DNA from: Tribonema minus
Lineage: Eukaryota; Sar; Xanthophyceae; Tribonematales; Tribonemataceae
Reading direction: 5' to 3'
Assembly: GCA_017506865.1 (NCBI GenBank)
Contig: JAFCMP010000076.1
Location: 186,001 to 250,000 of the forward strand
DNA: 64,000 nucleotides
Made by a program: the position numbers and the translations under genes. A model generated the notes under the pieces. It did not search any database, was not told the DNA's origin, and worked only from the letters and a program-made list of their open reading frames with translations. Below are positions 51,118 through 62,229 of this stretch, one piece after another. How positions within the stretch are numbered: the first letter of the stretch is position 1; each line of letters starts with the position of its first letter.

Positions 51118-51470
51118 GGCATCAAACCGAATATACGGAGCTGGGGTGCGCTCTTGGATGCCATCGGTAAAGCGGGTCAGGTAGCCGACATGATGGCATG
51201 GTATGGGGAGATGCTCACAAGTGGCGGAGTGAAGCCCAATATTATCATTATGACAACTCTGCTGGATAATGCTGGGAAAGCGAGGGAGCTGGGCGTTGCT
51301 GAGGGCATCTGGAGAGAGATGCGTGACCGCCAACTGGAGCCTGATGTTTGGAGCTACGCTGCATTGATAACCTGCTATGCAATGGCAAAGCAGCCGGACA
51401 AGGCGGAGGATGTGCTTGCGGAGATGGTCCAGTCTGCCACCATCAAGCCGAATGCCATCACGTTCAATAG
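51118..51470 (+). CDS. PPR-Smr copy A, exon with PPR motifs 6-8
   Basis: The exon reads GIKPNIRSWGALLDAIGKAG, then VKPN, LEPD and IKPN repeat ends. The acceptor is CTGCAG and the donor AATAG/GTGCGT, in phase 2. It aligns closely with the start of copy B at 63825-64000. Confidence 0.8.
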
Positions 51471-52979
51471 GTGCGTACAACTGAATATGCTGATGGATCT
51501 GGACTACAAAGTGTGTGGTTTGCTGAGCTTGCAGTGACTACAGATCACTAAACCTGAGGGTCTGCAGCTGAACTTTCACGCCGTGCCGTGACTGTCACAC
51601 TGCAACATGTGGTACATAGCATGAAAACACAGTCGGTCAGTGCACTCTCCAGTCAGCGCGGTGCCCCGTCAGCTGCCTATACCTTTAATATATCATGTAC
51701 GATCTTGAAAAGTACCACTCTGCCTCAGCGCTAGCGCCTGAGCTCCAACAGCCTTGGCACAACTGAATCCAAGTTTGGGACCAGGCATAAATACTATTAG
51801 TTGCGTTGAGACTAGCTGCGCCGAGGCTAGTTCCGCTGAGGCGCAACTAGCTCTACTACCATCAACAGCCTCAAGTGCTTCTTCATTTTTTTTTTCAGGG
51901 CCTGAGTGCGCTGTTTCCTCAGGACTAAGGAGTAGGGTTAGGATCAGCACTACCCCTAGTCAGGACCGTAATCCTAGTAGCTAGGACTTGTGAGTAACAT
52001 CTTGTCTGACAATGAGTGGATGATATGAGTAAGCTCATGGGGTGCGCCAGATGTGCGATGAGGCCTCGGGACATGAGCTGGTGCAAGTGGCGCTTCTAAT
52101 TGGCAGAACCTCAAAGGCACAATTGTTCTTAAGGCTCTTACTACCCTGCAGTGCACCTGCGTGTATTGACATAGTCCGATGCGGTCTTCGTGCTGGCGCA
52201 TGCGGAGGATTTGTTGAAATTCTTAGAAGTGCAGTGCATCAGCAATCAATAAACTCCGTCCTTGAAAATGTAACATTACATCGAGTGCATTTTCCATATA
52301 CATCACATTTGCACCATAAAAGGAGTGCCACGTGTGCAGTACAAACCTCAGTGATTACTGCATTGCCTGTCCAACTCTGAGTGTCAGCACTGCTGCATAT
52401 GCATATATACTTTGCAGAATATAACAGTTTTTGGCAATTTTGGCACAAAATGAAGCCAAAAACCAGGAATCAGCAGGGGGCATGAGGAGGAGGGGGGTGA
52501 TGGTCCTGGTGTGCAGTCACACGCGGCGCAGTCTCTGGCTGACATGCAGCAGTCACACCAACGTGGCCCAAGGTGGCACGTGGAGCTTGCAGCTCAGGCG
52601 AAGACTGATTGCAAAATGGACCTTACAGCCCAGGCGGAGCCTGTGCTCGCGCAAAATCGATTATGTGCGCTTCACATCGCATCCCGTCGTCCAGCCCTCA
52701 GCTACTTATTACTAAACTAGATGTGTTGTTTGGTGTTAGCATGAGCAAAATGCCATACAATGTCCATGACACAAAATGTTGCCATGGCTTGCAAGTGCAC
52801 CTTGCAGCACTTTGAGCGTCACATGTTGACTTCTTGCCATGCTGAAGGCCACGCAGTTGCGGTACTGGGGCAGCTCCGTTATTCTTGCAGGTTCCATTAT
52901 TGTGCTTTCACAGTATCATGCATATGCTGAACACGATGCGTCCTGCCTTGCTGCTTGTGCGCCCCCCTTGTACTATCAG
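51471..52979 (+). other. Intron of PPR copy A; no gene seen
   Basis: About 1.5 kb between the PPR exons. It holds simple repeats and short palindromic words (TAGTTGCGTTGAGACTAG and GCTAGTTCCGCTGAGG, about 51798-51842). No coding signal was seen. Confidence 0.6.
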
Positions 52980-53234
52980 CATTATGAAGGCATACATGAA
53001 CGACAAACGCCTGGATGAGGCTGAGCGTGTCATCGGCAGGATGCGTGCTGCTGGGGTGGAACCAATCCTTGGCACATGGACAGGCATAATTCATGCAGCA
53101 GATGCTGATGGTGACGTTAAGAAGGTGGACCAGCTGTACCGCGATGCTCTGTCGTCAAAGGCCATCGATCCGTACAGGCTATGGCTCAGCAGTGCCATCA
53201 AAGATTCCACTGGTAATACTCTGCCCGAGGGTAC
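52980..53234 (+). CDS. PPR-Smr copy A, exon with PPR motifs 9-10 (interrupted)
   Basis: Joined to the previous exon it reads ITFNSIMKAYMNDKRLDEAE and then a last repeat (GTWTGIIHAADADGDV). The coding frame continues to LPEGT and is then broken by R2-like copy 3. The exon's last four bases lie at 54425-54428, followed by a GTGAGT donor. In the present allele the frame runs into the element's 3' UTR and stops at about 53316. Confidence 0.78.
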
Positions 53235-54418
53235 GTATGGACTTGTATTTATAAAGGCCCAAGGGAGGCCGGGTTGCCTATGCAATCGAAAAGCTTGCGT
53301 CAACGCAGCAGCCTAGTCTGCGCTGTGCCCTAGGAGTTTGGATACCGGCGCCGCAACACAGCCCAGCATTCGCGCTCCACATGTGTATGCCATGACGCGC
53401 TCCGCCAACTCCCGCGCCAGCGATATGCTCAGCTCAATGAGGATCTGACGCTTAGCTAACCCGGCCTTGCGTAACACATCTGCCTTCCCCCCCCCTGAGC
53501 ACAGTGCTGAGTGCATTGCCAACTCCTTAACAAAAAGGCTTGTCTGCTTGCCCAGCCGTCCGTACGACTCCTGCACGAATGGCACAAAAGCCCAAGATGA
53601 CGTCAAGGTGCCGGTGTGGTGCTTGACCTTCGCGTCCTCCCCCACCCCAGCAGCATAGCCGTCCGTGTTCGAGGCATTTGTTTTGCCTGTCAGGTACGAG
53701 CTCGCTGTGGGCGCGCGCACACTTGTGTCTAGCACTATTCCCTTGTTACGGTATGCACTGCTAAAGTGCAGACACCCTGGGTCAATGACTGTGTCCGCCC
53801 GATACCCCGGTACCTTGAAGACGCTAGCGTCCTCATTGCGGACAATAGAGACATGGTGCTGTCTCAAGATGCGCTGTAGGCACCGCTTTTGGGCAGTGTG
53901 TGTCGCGTTGTGCCCCCGTATGTGCTGGCTGGGGCAGCTGATCGCATGCGTGGAGGTGGGGCTCACGTCACTGCACCGCCATGGGCACACCTCGCCCTGT
54001 ATGCCCCACCCGTCTATAAAGATCGCAACCATAATCATCGTGGCTGCTGCCATACTGGACATGGGCGCCGCACCCGGGCGGTCATTGGCAGCGGGTGGCG
54101 CGCTCATCCACGCCATTGCCCCGGACGCACGCTGGCTGCGCAGCTGCGCCAGGACCCGCGCGCTAGCCTGTTGGCGGCGGCGGCTGGTGTCACGCAAGTC
54201 ACCAATAAGTGTAGCCTGCGTCGGCTTGCCCACGGCACCAGCCGAGGCAGCCTCTAGGTCCTCCACCAGGCAGTCCTCGTATTGACGTCGAAGAACATTT
54301 GAAAGGCGGGCTTGTAGTCCGTGCGTGAAGTGACCGCGCCGGCGGCGGGGCACTACCTTTCTGCAGATCTCGTCAGCATAGGCCTCCCAGTCGTCGTCGT
54401 CGTCCTCCTGCCCGCCGC
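53235..54418 (-). mobile_element. 5'-truncated R2-like copy 3, inside a PPR-Smr exon
   Basis: The minus-strand copy starts within the endonuclease-proximal linker (match to copy 1 from about 13566) and reaches the shared 3' end. It is flanked by GGGTAC at 53229-53234 and 54419-54424. Coding remnant 53313-54353 encodes the CPWRC/RADTVID/LDTSV region, intact in frame. It disrupts the host exon two codons before its splice donor. Confidence 0.9.
53313..54353 (-). pseudogene. Endonuclease-domain remnant of R2-like copy 3
   Basis: The 346-codon frame contains the whole C-terminal restriction-like endonuclease but no RT. It is almost identical to the ends of copies 1 and 2. It is probably not translated. 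Confidence 0.85.
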
Positions 54419-55303
54419 GGGTACTGTGGTGAGTGCAATATACGCAAGAGACAACTAAACTTGAAACACATAATATAATCTAGCACCAGGTCCTGCTAAT
54501 GATGGTAATTATGACAGTTCGCAGACAGAAAGCAACTGCCCAGTTCACTTGCAGCTGCTAACAAGTAAGTTTTAGCATGTCAGCCAGGCATGTACACAAT
54601 ATGCATCAAGCTGAATGGCTGACATGGACGATTCCTTCGTAGACGCCTCTTGCCTGGCGTTTGCATGTATATGATACCTCGAAGAACATGGCAAAAAACT
54701 GTTGTGTGGCGTTCTCAGGCTACTTTGAAGGGTACGCATTCATTATGCGTGCCACTAAAACACATACTTCGAAGTACTTCGAAGAACGCCAGACTTGGCA
54801 ATTTGCAGAAGCGCATCAATCGGCGAGTAGGTCACGTGGTCTCAAAACTGCACAGCTATAGGTGCACAGATTTATCTGAAACATCATCCACACAACTTTC
54901 ACGAGGTGATGCGTAGATTATGTTCATCTGATCAAAAACAGATCCCGGACTTTGGGCCTGGCTGACAGCCATCCAATTCAGCTGGGTTGTCTAAAGTCCG
55001 GATGTCCGTACATCTTCTCTACGTGGATCATTATGCATAATGGTAGGGTTCCAGGAGTCCCTTGTTGATCCGTGTCAACGCTTCACATGGCTTCTATGTA
55101 CAGCTTCACTCCTGCTGCATTTCACTATGATCATCATGATGGCATGGATGATCATGCAGCTGATGCAAGTGGCAATAGTGTTTTGAGACTTGGTACTTTT
55201 GCGCCAGCTCCTGTACACTTTTGTGTTGCATGTCATTTCATTTTGTCCTTGGCTGGATAGATTTTAACTGTACAGCATGTGCTTTTTGTCCCTTGTGCCT
55301 CAG

Positions 55304-55540
55304 ATGGATCTATATGGTCTGGATAGAGCCACAGGCCAGGCTGCCATTCGGCATGAGCTGCGGGTGCGGCAAAAGGAAAAGGCTGCTGGCAGATGCGAAA
55401 AGCCACTCTACATCATCACAGGCCAGGGCGGCGGCATTGTAAGAAATGCAGTCTCTGACACACTCAAGTCCCAGGGTATCCAACACGTCGTGCCCGCAGC
55501 GCAGCCCGGCATAATATATTGTACCTTACAATTATCATGA
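55304..55540 (+). CDS. PPR-Smr copy A, Smr domain exon
   Basis: After acceptor GTGCCTCAG the frame reads MDLYGLDRATGQAAIRHELR (the L-D-L-H-G motif, here MDLYG), then PLYIITGQGGGIVRNAV (TGxG motif) and QHVVPAAQPGIIY. This is a Smr (small MutS-related) domain. Phase 0 fits the donor at 54429. Smr domains in this context may act as RNA or DNA endonucleases. The end may be a splice donor rather than the stop. Confidence 0.8.
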   Translation: MDLYGLDRATGQAAIRHELRVRQKEKAAGRCEKPLYIITGQGGGIVRNAVSDTLKSQGIQHVVPAAQPGIIYCTLQLS

Positions 55541-57215
55541 TATTTATCATAGAAGTATGTGTGGGCAATGTTGTTGAGTGTGCCACTGGACCAGCATGCA
55601 TTGACAGGATGGCCAACATTATATTTTCATGTTGCAGCTTGCAGGTGTGCGCTTGGCACTGCCAATGGCAAGTTACAGCTTTCTGCTGAGTCGTGTTTTT
55701 GCGAGCATCGCCCACAGTGTACCACGTACATGACACTGTCATGCTATATATATATATATGTACATGCCTCCAGCAAATGACAATTGAGCATGTGGATGAT
55801 CTCAATTGATTTACTCAAAGTTTGCGCCTCTCTGATGGCTGCTTCTGCTTTGATCAACGCGCATGCGCACTGTCAGGCAGGTGTAGCATGTACGTATGCA
55901 TGCTATTGCGTTATGCCTGGCACTTAGGCAGCTAGTGCAGCAAAGTATATTCTACAACTATATTTGGTGCGTTTCCATTGGCATTCATGACCATGGCATT
56001 GCATTTTAACCTGCCAGTGTACCGCAAGTGATCAACTGAGCACAATAGGTTGCTTCGGTGATTGGCCTGGCAATCCGGCTGTTGCTGAACGTTCTGCACA
56101 AATCTTTTTTACTGTTACACAACGGTCATGTGCATCAGCATCAAAACACTTTGTCTGCAGAATTCAGGCCGACTGCGCCATGCACATGCAGAAGACTGAA
56201 GCTCCTGGACACGCATGCACTTATACACATGTAAGCAATTCAACATGAAAACCCAGAATGTTACGAAGTTCATGCTTCACACATGTGTATGCGTGGTCTC
56301 AAAGCACCATGTCTGCTCCGGAGTGCTAGTAGAACAGTAAGCCAACGACTTCGCAGTGATCTTTTTGAATATTTCAAACATGCGCAACATACGCTCCGCA
56401 AGGACGGCTACCCCTAGAAATTTCTTTGAAGAAAACGAAGGTCAAGCATGACCCCAATAATCGTTGCGTTGTCATAGGCGCGCATGATTTGCTCTGGGAT
56501 TTTTCTTTCAAGCTGCCCCCAAGAGAGGGCATGGCTGTGGCCTTTGTGCAGGACTTGTGCGGACTAAAATAAAGCCAATAGCGGTAGACACAACAGAGAT
56601 CCCAAACTTGTTGTCCACTTGGCAAGCAATAAAGTCGACAATGCCAGTGACACATGATGATGCTCGAAGAATCATGATGATCACAACGAATGTCACAACG
56701 GGTGCGATGATTGAAGAATGCCATGGCGCAGTGATTTTCTTACAACGCATCACTGGCTGTCAAGCAGCTGGGGCTGCCATGGCATACACTGTCATCAAGC
56801 AGGCGACCAGTCACGGCATCTCCTGCAAGCTCAGGCTGCGTAAAACTGTGGAGCCCTGCAGCGGTCCTTCCAGTCCCCCTCTTGTTTCTTTCTTGTGAGC
56901 TTGACTGTTCAAGCAGGCATGCACACGAGTTCTTTTGACACATGCAGCTGCCTAGGCTGACGAGTGACATGTATGTGCACTATTGCCACCAGCCTGAGGC
57001 CTAATATGGGCCACCGGCCGACAAGACGCACACTGTGGCACATGATGATGGGGTTTGTGACACGCATTCGGTACTTGTCCATTTGTTGATTGTTCAGCAC
57101 TCTGATCCCTGCCAATTCACTTGCCTAAAACTGAGTTTAAGTGACCACATTTGACGACAGTTACACAAGCATGCACATGTGAAGTGGCTGCAGCATGCTG
57201 GCAGGCATCGATAAA
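55541..57215. other. No recognisable gene
   Basis: It holds a TA dinucleotide run near 55743-55758 and short open frames. A minus-strand frame near 56508-56753 has hydrophobic text (APVVTFVVIIMIL), but no splice context or family match, so I do not call it. Confidence 0.45.
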
Positions 57216-58052
57216 GTGACCAGCGGCACCAACTCAAATGGCAAACGCTTCCAACACGACGTCAATATGATTGCATGCAGTGCGGCGGCTTGGGTATACT
57301 AGGCTAGTAGGGTCAGGTGCAAAGGCGAGGGTGCACGTGCTTGTGCATCCCAGGTTTCGCTTATGCTGGGGCTGCTGTCTATATATAGATGCATTCAAAC
57401 TTTGAAGGGGCGGACTCCGGATCGGATATCCTGGTGCGCCCAGCTCGTGGTCCACCTGCTATGCGTCCTTAATGCCAATCTGAGACTTAGTTTCTGGTAC
57501 TGAGCTGCCAATAATCATCTGGGCGTTTTGGAAGCTTACTTCAGAGGAGAACCCGCCGGCGAGGGGGGCACTGCAGCGCAAGGCTTTTGTAGTAGAGTCT
57601 GAAAATGCCAGAGTCTGACATGATACAGAAACGTGTATTACATTGCATAAAAAGCATTGAAAGGCTGGCAAGCAAGTGACACGTGTTCACTTGTGTGAGT
57701 GTTCAGCTGCACGTTGACAGCTTGTTGCATACACAAGCATGCTTGTCCAGTCACATGCATACCATTAGGTGCAGATTCAACTGGCCAACTGAGTAGCATG
57801 GATCTCAATGACATATTACCTGTGCCTCATGGCACGCACTCGTTAACAGGCTGTGCTAGCAGCGAGATACTTCGCATGCTTTCACCCTGCCACAATAGCC
57901 TGGCCTGCAACAAAGTTTGAAAGGCCCAAGGTGCGAACTTTGAGCTCTGCTCACCACGCCCGCAGTGGCACATGGCAGTTTGCAAGCTCACACGCCTGGT
58001 CCAGAAGTGCGTGCGGCATTCACAATGAGAACAACAGCATGTGGGCTCGCAG
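57216..58052. repeat. Dispersed duplicated block, copy 2
   Basis: Counterpart of 30801-31590, with the same ordered landmarks. After GCATTCACAATGAGAACAAC it continues as GCATGTGGGCTCGCAG, where copy 1 switches to virus-like sequence. Confidence 0.75.
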
Positions 58053-58419
58053 CAGCGACGCACTCGCCGCCGGCCGCTGCCCCAGAAACACAAATTTGAA
58101 AGACAGCAAGGCTAGCACACCGTACCAATGCCGCGAGCAAAGGCAACACAGGCAGCTGTAAGGCGACACAAAATCCCTGTGTGATGAAAAGGAGTGATAT
58201 TATATCGTAAGCATGAAAACCTGGACTATGCCAGCTCAGCATCGCTGAGTCATCGCGCTCCAAGTTCTCGAACAGATCTGGAAATATCTCGAAGAAAACC
58301 ACAAGGGAACATGCAACTTCAAGTGCACAACTTGAAGTGCAACTGACTGCAAACCAAACTAGCGCTCATTTCAACAGACCTCAGGCTCGTGTGCTTTCAC
58401 TGCCGCCGGCCAGCAGCTG

Positions 58420-58555
58420 GCGATTGTGGTCCTGCAGCGTCAGCAATCACCCGAGCGCTGCTGCGGCCTACATAACCTTCACCGGAGTGTTCCACACGTA
58501 GGATCTGAAGTTGTGGACTGCGAGCACCTCACAGACCGCAAGGCACTCCTTGACC
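58420..58555 (-). pseudogene. Relic of a Ty3/gypsy RNase H segment
   Basis: GATTGTGGTCCTGCA(G)CGTCAGCAA, then CACACGTAGGAT and AGGCACTCC, align in order with 39828-39945 of the intact element (the RNase H LTLQDHN and YVWGNPV region). Stop codons and many substitutions show that it is old. Confidence 0.6.
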
Positions 58556-59034
58556 AGCATTGTGTGTCAGGTTATCAGGCTTTCAGAACAAGTTGCACGT
58601 ACGTTACTTTATCGTCAGAGCAAAAACTTTAGAGCGAGAAGACGCACAACATAAGATATTTACGCTGCAAAGGTCCGACACATACAATAGAATACATGTT
58701 TTTCCTACTGTTGGTTAGTATCCTACTCGGCCCAGGCTATGCAGCCCTCAGGAGGGTGCGGATAGGAGGATGCTTTCAGTCTAGATGATTTGAAGCTTCA
58801 AAGTTTCCAGCCAGCCAGACGAGTGGACAAGAAGAGCTGTCCCGAGCCCACAAGCCCCTAGCCTAAGCTAGGTTGAGGGTTTGGCAACTCCACTACACAC
58901 CCCGATTGTTCCTTGTCATCTTGAAGGTATATCTCTTGTACTAGTAGCTCAGATTTGAACTTCCTGGCGGGCAGCGGCGGCGGCGGCGGCGGTGGCAGCG
59001 CGCCGGTGGCGCGCGCGCGCAGCGTGTCGAGTAC

Positions 59035-59264
59035 CGGAGCACCGCGCGCACGCTGCCGAGCTCGCACAGCTCGAGCTGCGCGTACAGGTGGCCACCCGCC
59101 TGCGACGCGCACACGATTGCAACGACGTGCGCGCTGCTGCTGCGCACCGCGGCGTGCTGCAGCGCGTGCACCTCAGCAAGCGCGCGTGCGCGGTTGCCAT
59201 GCCCGCGGAACACGTGCTCCGCGCGCTTGACGGCGTACTGGCACCACTCTGCCGCGCGGCGCAC
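59035..59264 (-). CDS. Isolated protein-kinase N-lobe exon, WEE1-like
   Basis: The frame reads QYAVKRAEHVFRGHGNRARA, an LAEVHALQHAA helix, SSAHVVAI, and then GGHLYAQLELCELGSV. These correspond to the catalytic Lys strand (AVKR), the alphaC Glu (EV) and the hinge (ELCE), a spacing seen in WEE1/MIK1-type kinases. A splice donor GTACTC follows at 59034. A glycine loop and a C-lobe were not found nearby, so this is a gene fragment or part of a gene whose other exons I missed. Confidence 0.45.
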
Positions 59265-59559
59265 CTCCGTTGCCGGTGGCCGGATGATGCAAGTGGTGTA
59301 TCTTTACCCAAAGACTGTGTAGTGGTCATAGCTGCAATTTGCGTAGTGCTTGCCAAATGTGCATGTGTCAGTACTGCTTTGCTGTTGCATGGCATTACGA
59401 CGCGCCGCCGCAGTACTATCGGTTGATTTACAGCGCCTGCTGGCTGATGCAGCACCTGCTGTCGTCCACAAACATACACGCGAGTGATGCGTGATTTCCA
59501 GCGCCAACACCCCCTTGCGATTCCCGGAAGTTGGCCAACATGCCTGCGACCATTCTTCA

Positions 59560-60160
59560 CCCCCTCCGGGGGCGTCTCACCTCGCTAGTGCAGCCCCCCT
59601 CAACTCTCAGACTGCACGCCTCAGGCTGACACACACTGACATGAGACGCCTGATGGCGCAGCAGGCTTCTCACTGCTTGCTGCATGGACTGTCAATAGGG
59701 CTCGGTCCCGCGTGCAGCAATACAACGCAGTTCCCTGATCTCGCGAAAAGAGGGCGCTTTTCCTCGGTAGCGCAGTCACAAATGTTCTTGGAGCCCCATG
59801 AGCAGCGCCATACTCTCACCAAGATAGCGGCAGCGGCGCTAATCGGTCATCAGCTGTGCTGCAGCTGGTACGCTTGCCGACGGACAGCGTAATGTAGTTC
59901 GCACTTTTCTCTCACAGCCAAGTAGCGTTGTTGTGCACCTCTCTTGCACCCGCCATGGCTACAACACGGCGCTTGATGCCGCTCGCGTCACCGGGGTTTT
60001 CAGACAAACCACCTCCATAACAGCTGTCAGATCGCTCGCGCATGGAGTAATAAAGGTAAGGTGAGGTCCGTTCCCCTTTTCTCTCGAGGGAGGTGGCGGC
60101 CACGGAACTCGGGGGACGGCTACTTCACGTTTGAAGTATTCACACTTGGGACGAGACGAG
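59560..60160. other. No recognisable gene
   Basis: Short open frames only, with no motif. It contains a CCCCCTCCGGGGGCGTC-type palindromic patch near 59557-59576. Confidence 0.45.
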
Positions 60161-60440
60161 TAAACGAGTACGAGTGCTGTACGAGTACTGGTATGACAAT
60201 CGTGTACGAGTACTCGTCCTGTATGAGTACTGCCTCCAAAATGATGTACGAGTACTCGTCCTGCACGAGTATGGCCTTCGAAATCATGTACGAGTACTCG
60301 TCCTGTACGAGTACTGCCTCAGGATCCATGTACGAGTACTCGTACTGCACGAATTCTGCCTCCGAAATCATGTACATACGAGTACTCGTACAGTACGAGT
60401 ATCTCTGTAAGAGTGTTCTACGAGTACGAGTACGAGTTTT
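60160..60440. repeat. 42-bp minisatellite with palindromic core (array 1)
   Basis: Units begin GTACGAGTACTCGTCCTG and repeat every 42 bases at about 60203, 60245, 60287 and 60329, with degenerate ends. The core CGAGTACTCG is a perfect palindrome. As 42 is a multiple of three, frames stay open across the array on both strands (14-residue MYEYSSCTSTASEI-type repeats). I regard those ORFs as by-products. Confidence 0.9.
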
Positions 60441-61060
60441 TCGACGTAAATGCCTCTTCATGTTTGATTATGCGAAAGGTTTTCAAGTTCTGCCGTGGGC
60501 GCGATCGCGCGTGATGCATGCTCCTTAAGTAGTACTGATGCTCTTGACTCCCTTAAAGGAGGTTGCTGATAGAGCACGTCAGCGTGCTGTCGCCATGCAC
60601 AGACCCACAGACGTCGTATGCTCAACTGGTGCCTCAACCTTGATGCGCGGCTTTTCTCATTGTCGCCTTTGCGCATAGTCCAAGGCTAAGGCTACTGTAG
60701 TCCTTTCAAATAGTCCTATGGAGGACCTATTGGAGGTGAGTCTAGCACTGGGTATCCACCTCCGCCCGACCGGCTCATGTTCCGAACAAAATTGACACAC
60801 ACACTGAGCTGATTCAGGACGCATCAACGGGGTACTCGTGGTACTCGTACAAGCACTCGTGGTACTCGTACTTTTTATTGATTCTCGCTCAGGGCGCGAA
60901 AAAGCCCAGATGATTGGCATCTAGCTGTAAGGAATCTACATGTCGTATGACAGTCTGAAAGTGTCGCAACGACAACCACTCAAACGCCGCCGCCGCCAAA
61001 TGGCATCTCGGGGTCCTCCCCACGTACATGGACGAGTACGAGACATTACTCGTACTGTAG
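60440..61060. other. No recognisable gene; scattered minisatellite half-units
   Basis: Half-units such as GGTACTCGTGGTACTCGTAC recur near 60832-60875. Nothing coding was seen. Confidence 0.5.
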
Positions 61061-61284
61061 GGCATTTATGTACGAGTACTCGTCCTGTACGAGTACGGCC
61101 TCCGAAATGATGTACGAGTACTCATCCTGTATGAGTACGGCCTTCGACATCATGTACAAGGCGACACACCTACAACATGGCATTTCCACAGCCACAAGTG
61201 GAATATAATAAAAGTACGAGTACTCGTCCTGTACGAGTACGGCCTCCAAAATCATGTACGAGTACTCGTACAGTACGAGTACAC
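61060..61284. repeat. 42-bp minisatellite with palindromic core (array 2)
   Basis: Units at about 61072, 61114 and 61215 match array 1. A 60-base unrelated spacer lies between the second and third. The array directly abuts the 3' end of R2-like copy 4, and more CGAGTAC text follows the copy at 62083-62110, so the copy landed inside the minisatellite. Confidence 0.85.
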
Positions 61285-62077
61285 ATGGACTTGTATTTAT
61301 AAAGGCCCAAGGGAGGCCGGGTTGCCTATGCAATCGAAAAGCTTGCGTCAACGCAGCAGCCGAGTCTGCGCTGTGCCCTAGGAGTTTGGATACCGGCGCC
61401 GCAACACAGCCCAGCATTCGCGCTCCACGTGTGTATGCCATGACGCGCTCCGCCAACTCCCGCGCCAGCGATATGCTCAGCTCAATGTGGATCTGACGCT
61501 TAGCTAACCTGGCCTTGCGTAACACATCTGCCTTCCCCCCCCCTGAGCACAGTGCTGAGTGCATTGCCAACTCCTTAACAAAAAGGCTTGTCTGCTTGCC
61601 CAGCCGTCCGTACGACTCCTGCACGAATGGCACAAAAGCCCAAGATAACGTCAAGGTGCCAGTGTGGTGCTTGACCTTCGCGTCCTCCCCCACCCCAGCA
61701 GCATAGCCGTCCGTGTTCGAGGCATTTGTTTTGCCTGTCAGGTACGAGCTTGCTGTGGGCGCGCGCACACTTGTGTCTAGCACTATTCCCTTGTTACGGT
61801 ATGCACTGCTAAAGTGCAGACACCCTGGGTCAATGACTGTGTCCGCCCGATACCCCGGTACCTTGAAGACGCTAGCGTCCTCATTGCGGACAATAGAGAC
61901 ATGGTGCTGTCTCAAGATGCGCTGTAGGCACCGCTTTTGGGCAGTGTGTGTCGCGTTGTGCCCCCGTATGTGCTGGCTGGGGCAGCTGATCGCATGCGTG
62001 GAGGTGGGGCTCACGTCACTGCACCGCCATGGGCACACCTCGCCCTGTATGCCCCACCCGTCTTTCAAGATCGCAAG
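61285..62077 (-). mobile_element. 5'-truncated R2-like copy 4
   Basis: The minus-strand copy spans the last ~0.8 kb of the element (match to copy 1 from about 13950) to the 3' terminus. The TSD cannot be resolved, because both flanks are minisatellite. It encodes only the endonuclease (CPWRC to the C-terminus). The open frame around it, 61046-62335, is a chance chimera. Confidence 0.85.
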
Positions 62078-62229
62078 TACTTGCGTACGAGTGCTTCTAC
62101 GAGTACGAGAAACGAAATGACTTGTCTCGTCCCAACTGTGCATGCAAGTATTGCTGAAAGTTGAGCTTCGTCGAAGAGTTTTTTTGCGACACGTAGTGAG
62201 GCGGCTGCAGCTCGGATACGTATGCACGT

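Larger units (their letters stand above)
35045..55540 (+). pseudogene. PPR-Smr gene copy A, disrupted by retrotransposons
   Basis: Exons at about 35317-35961, 51118-51470, 52980-53234 (+54425-54428) and 55304-55540 join in consistent phase to give about ten pentatricopeptide repeats followed by a Smr domain, the architecture of organelle nucleic-acid-binding PPR-SMR proteins. Three problems suggest that it is broken. The 5' coding part, present in copy B, has stops and a short insertion here (35045-35316). The first intron holds two retroelements and is 15,156 bp. An R2-like copy interrupts the third exon, adding a stop before the Smr exon. A truncated PPR-only protein might still be made. 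Confidence 0.75.

Noticed and set aside
60061..60528. Open frame with MYEYSSCTSTASEI-like repeats
   Set aside because: The 42-bp unit keeps several frames open on both strands; there is no start context, motif or splice evidence.
60160..61284. CRISPR-like array
   Set aside because: Units are contiguous 42-bp tandem repeats without unique spacers, no cas genes are near, and the context is eukaryotic.
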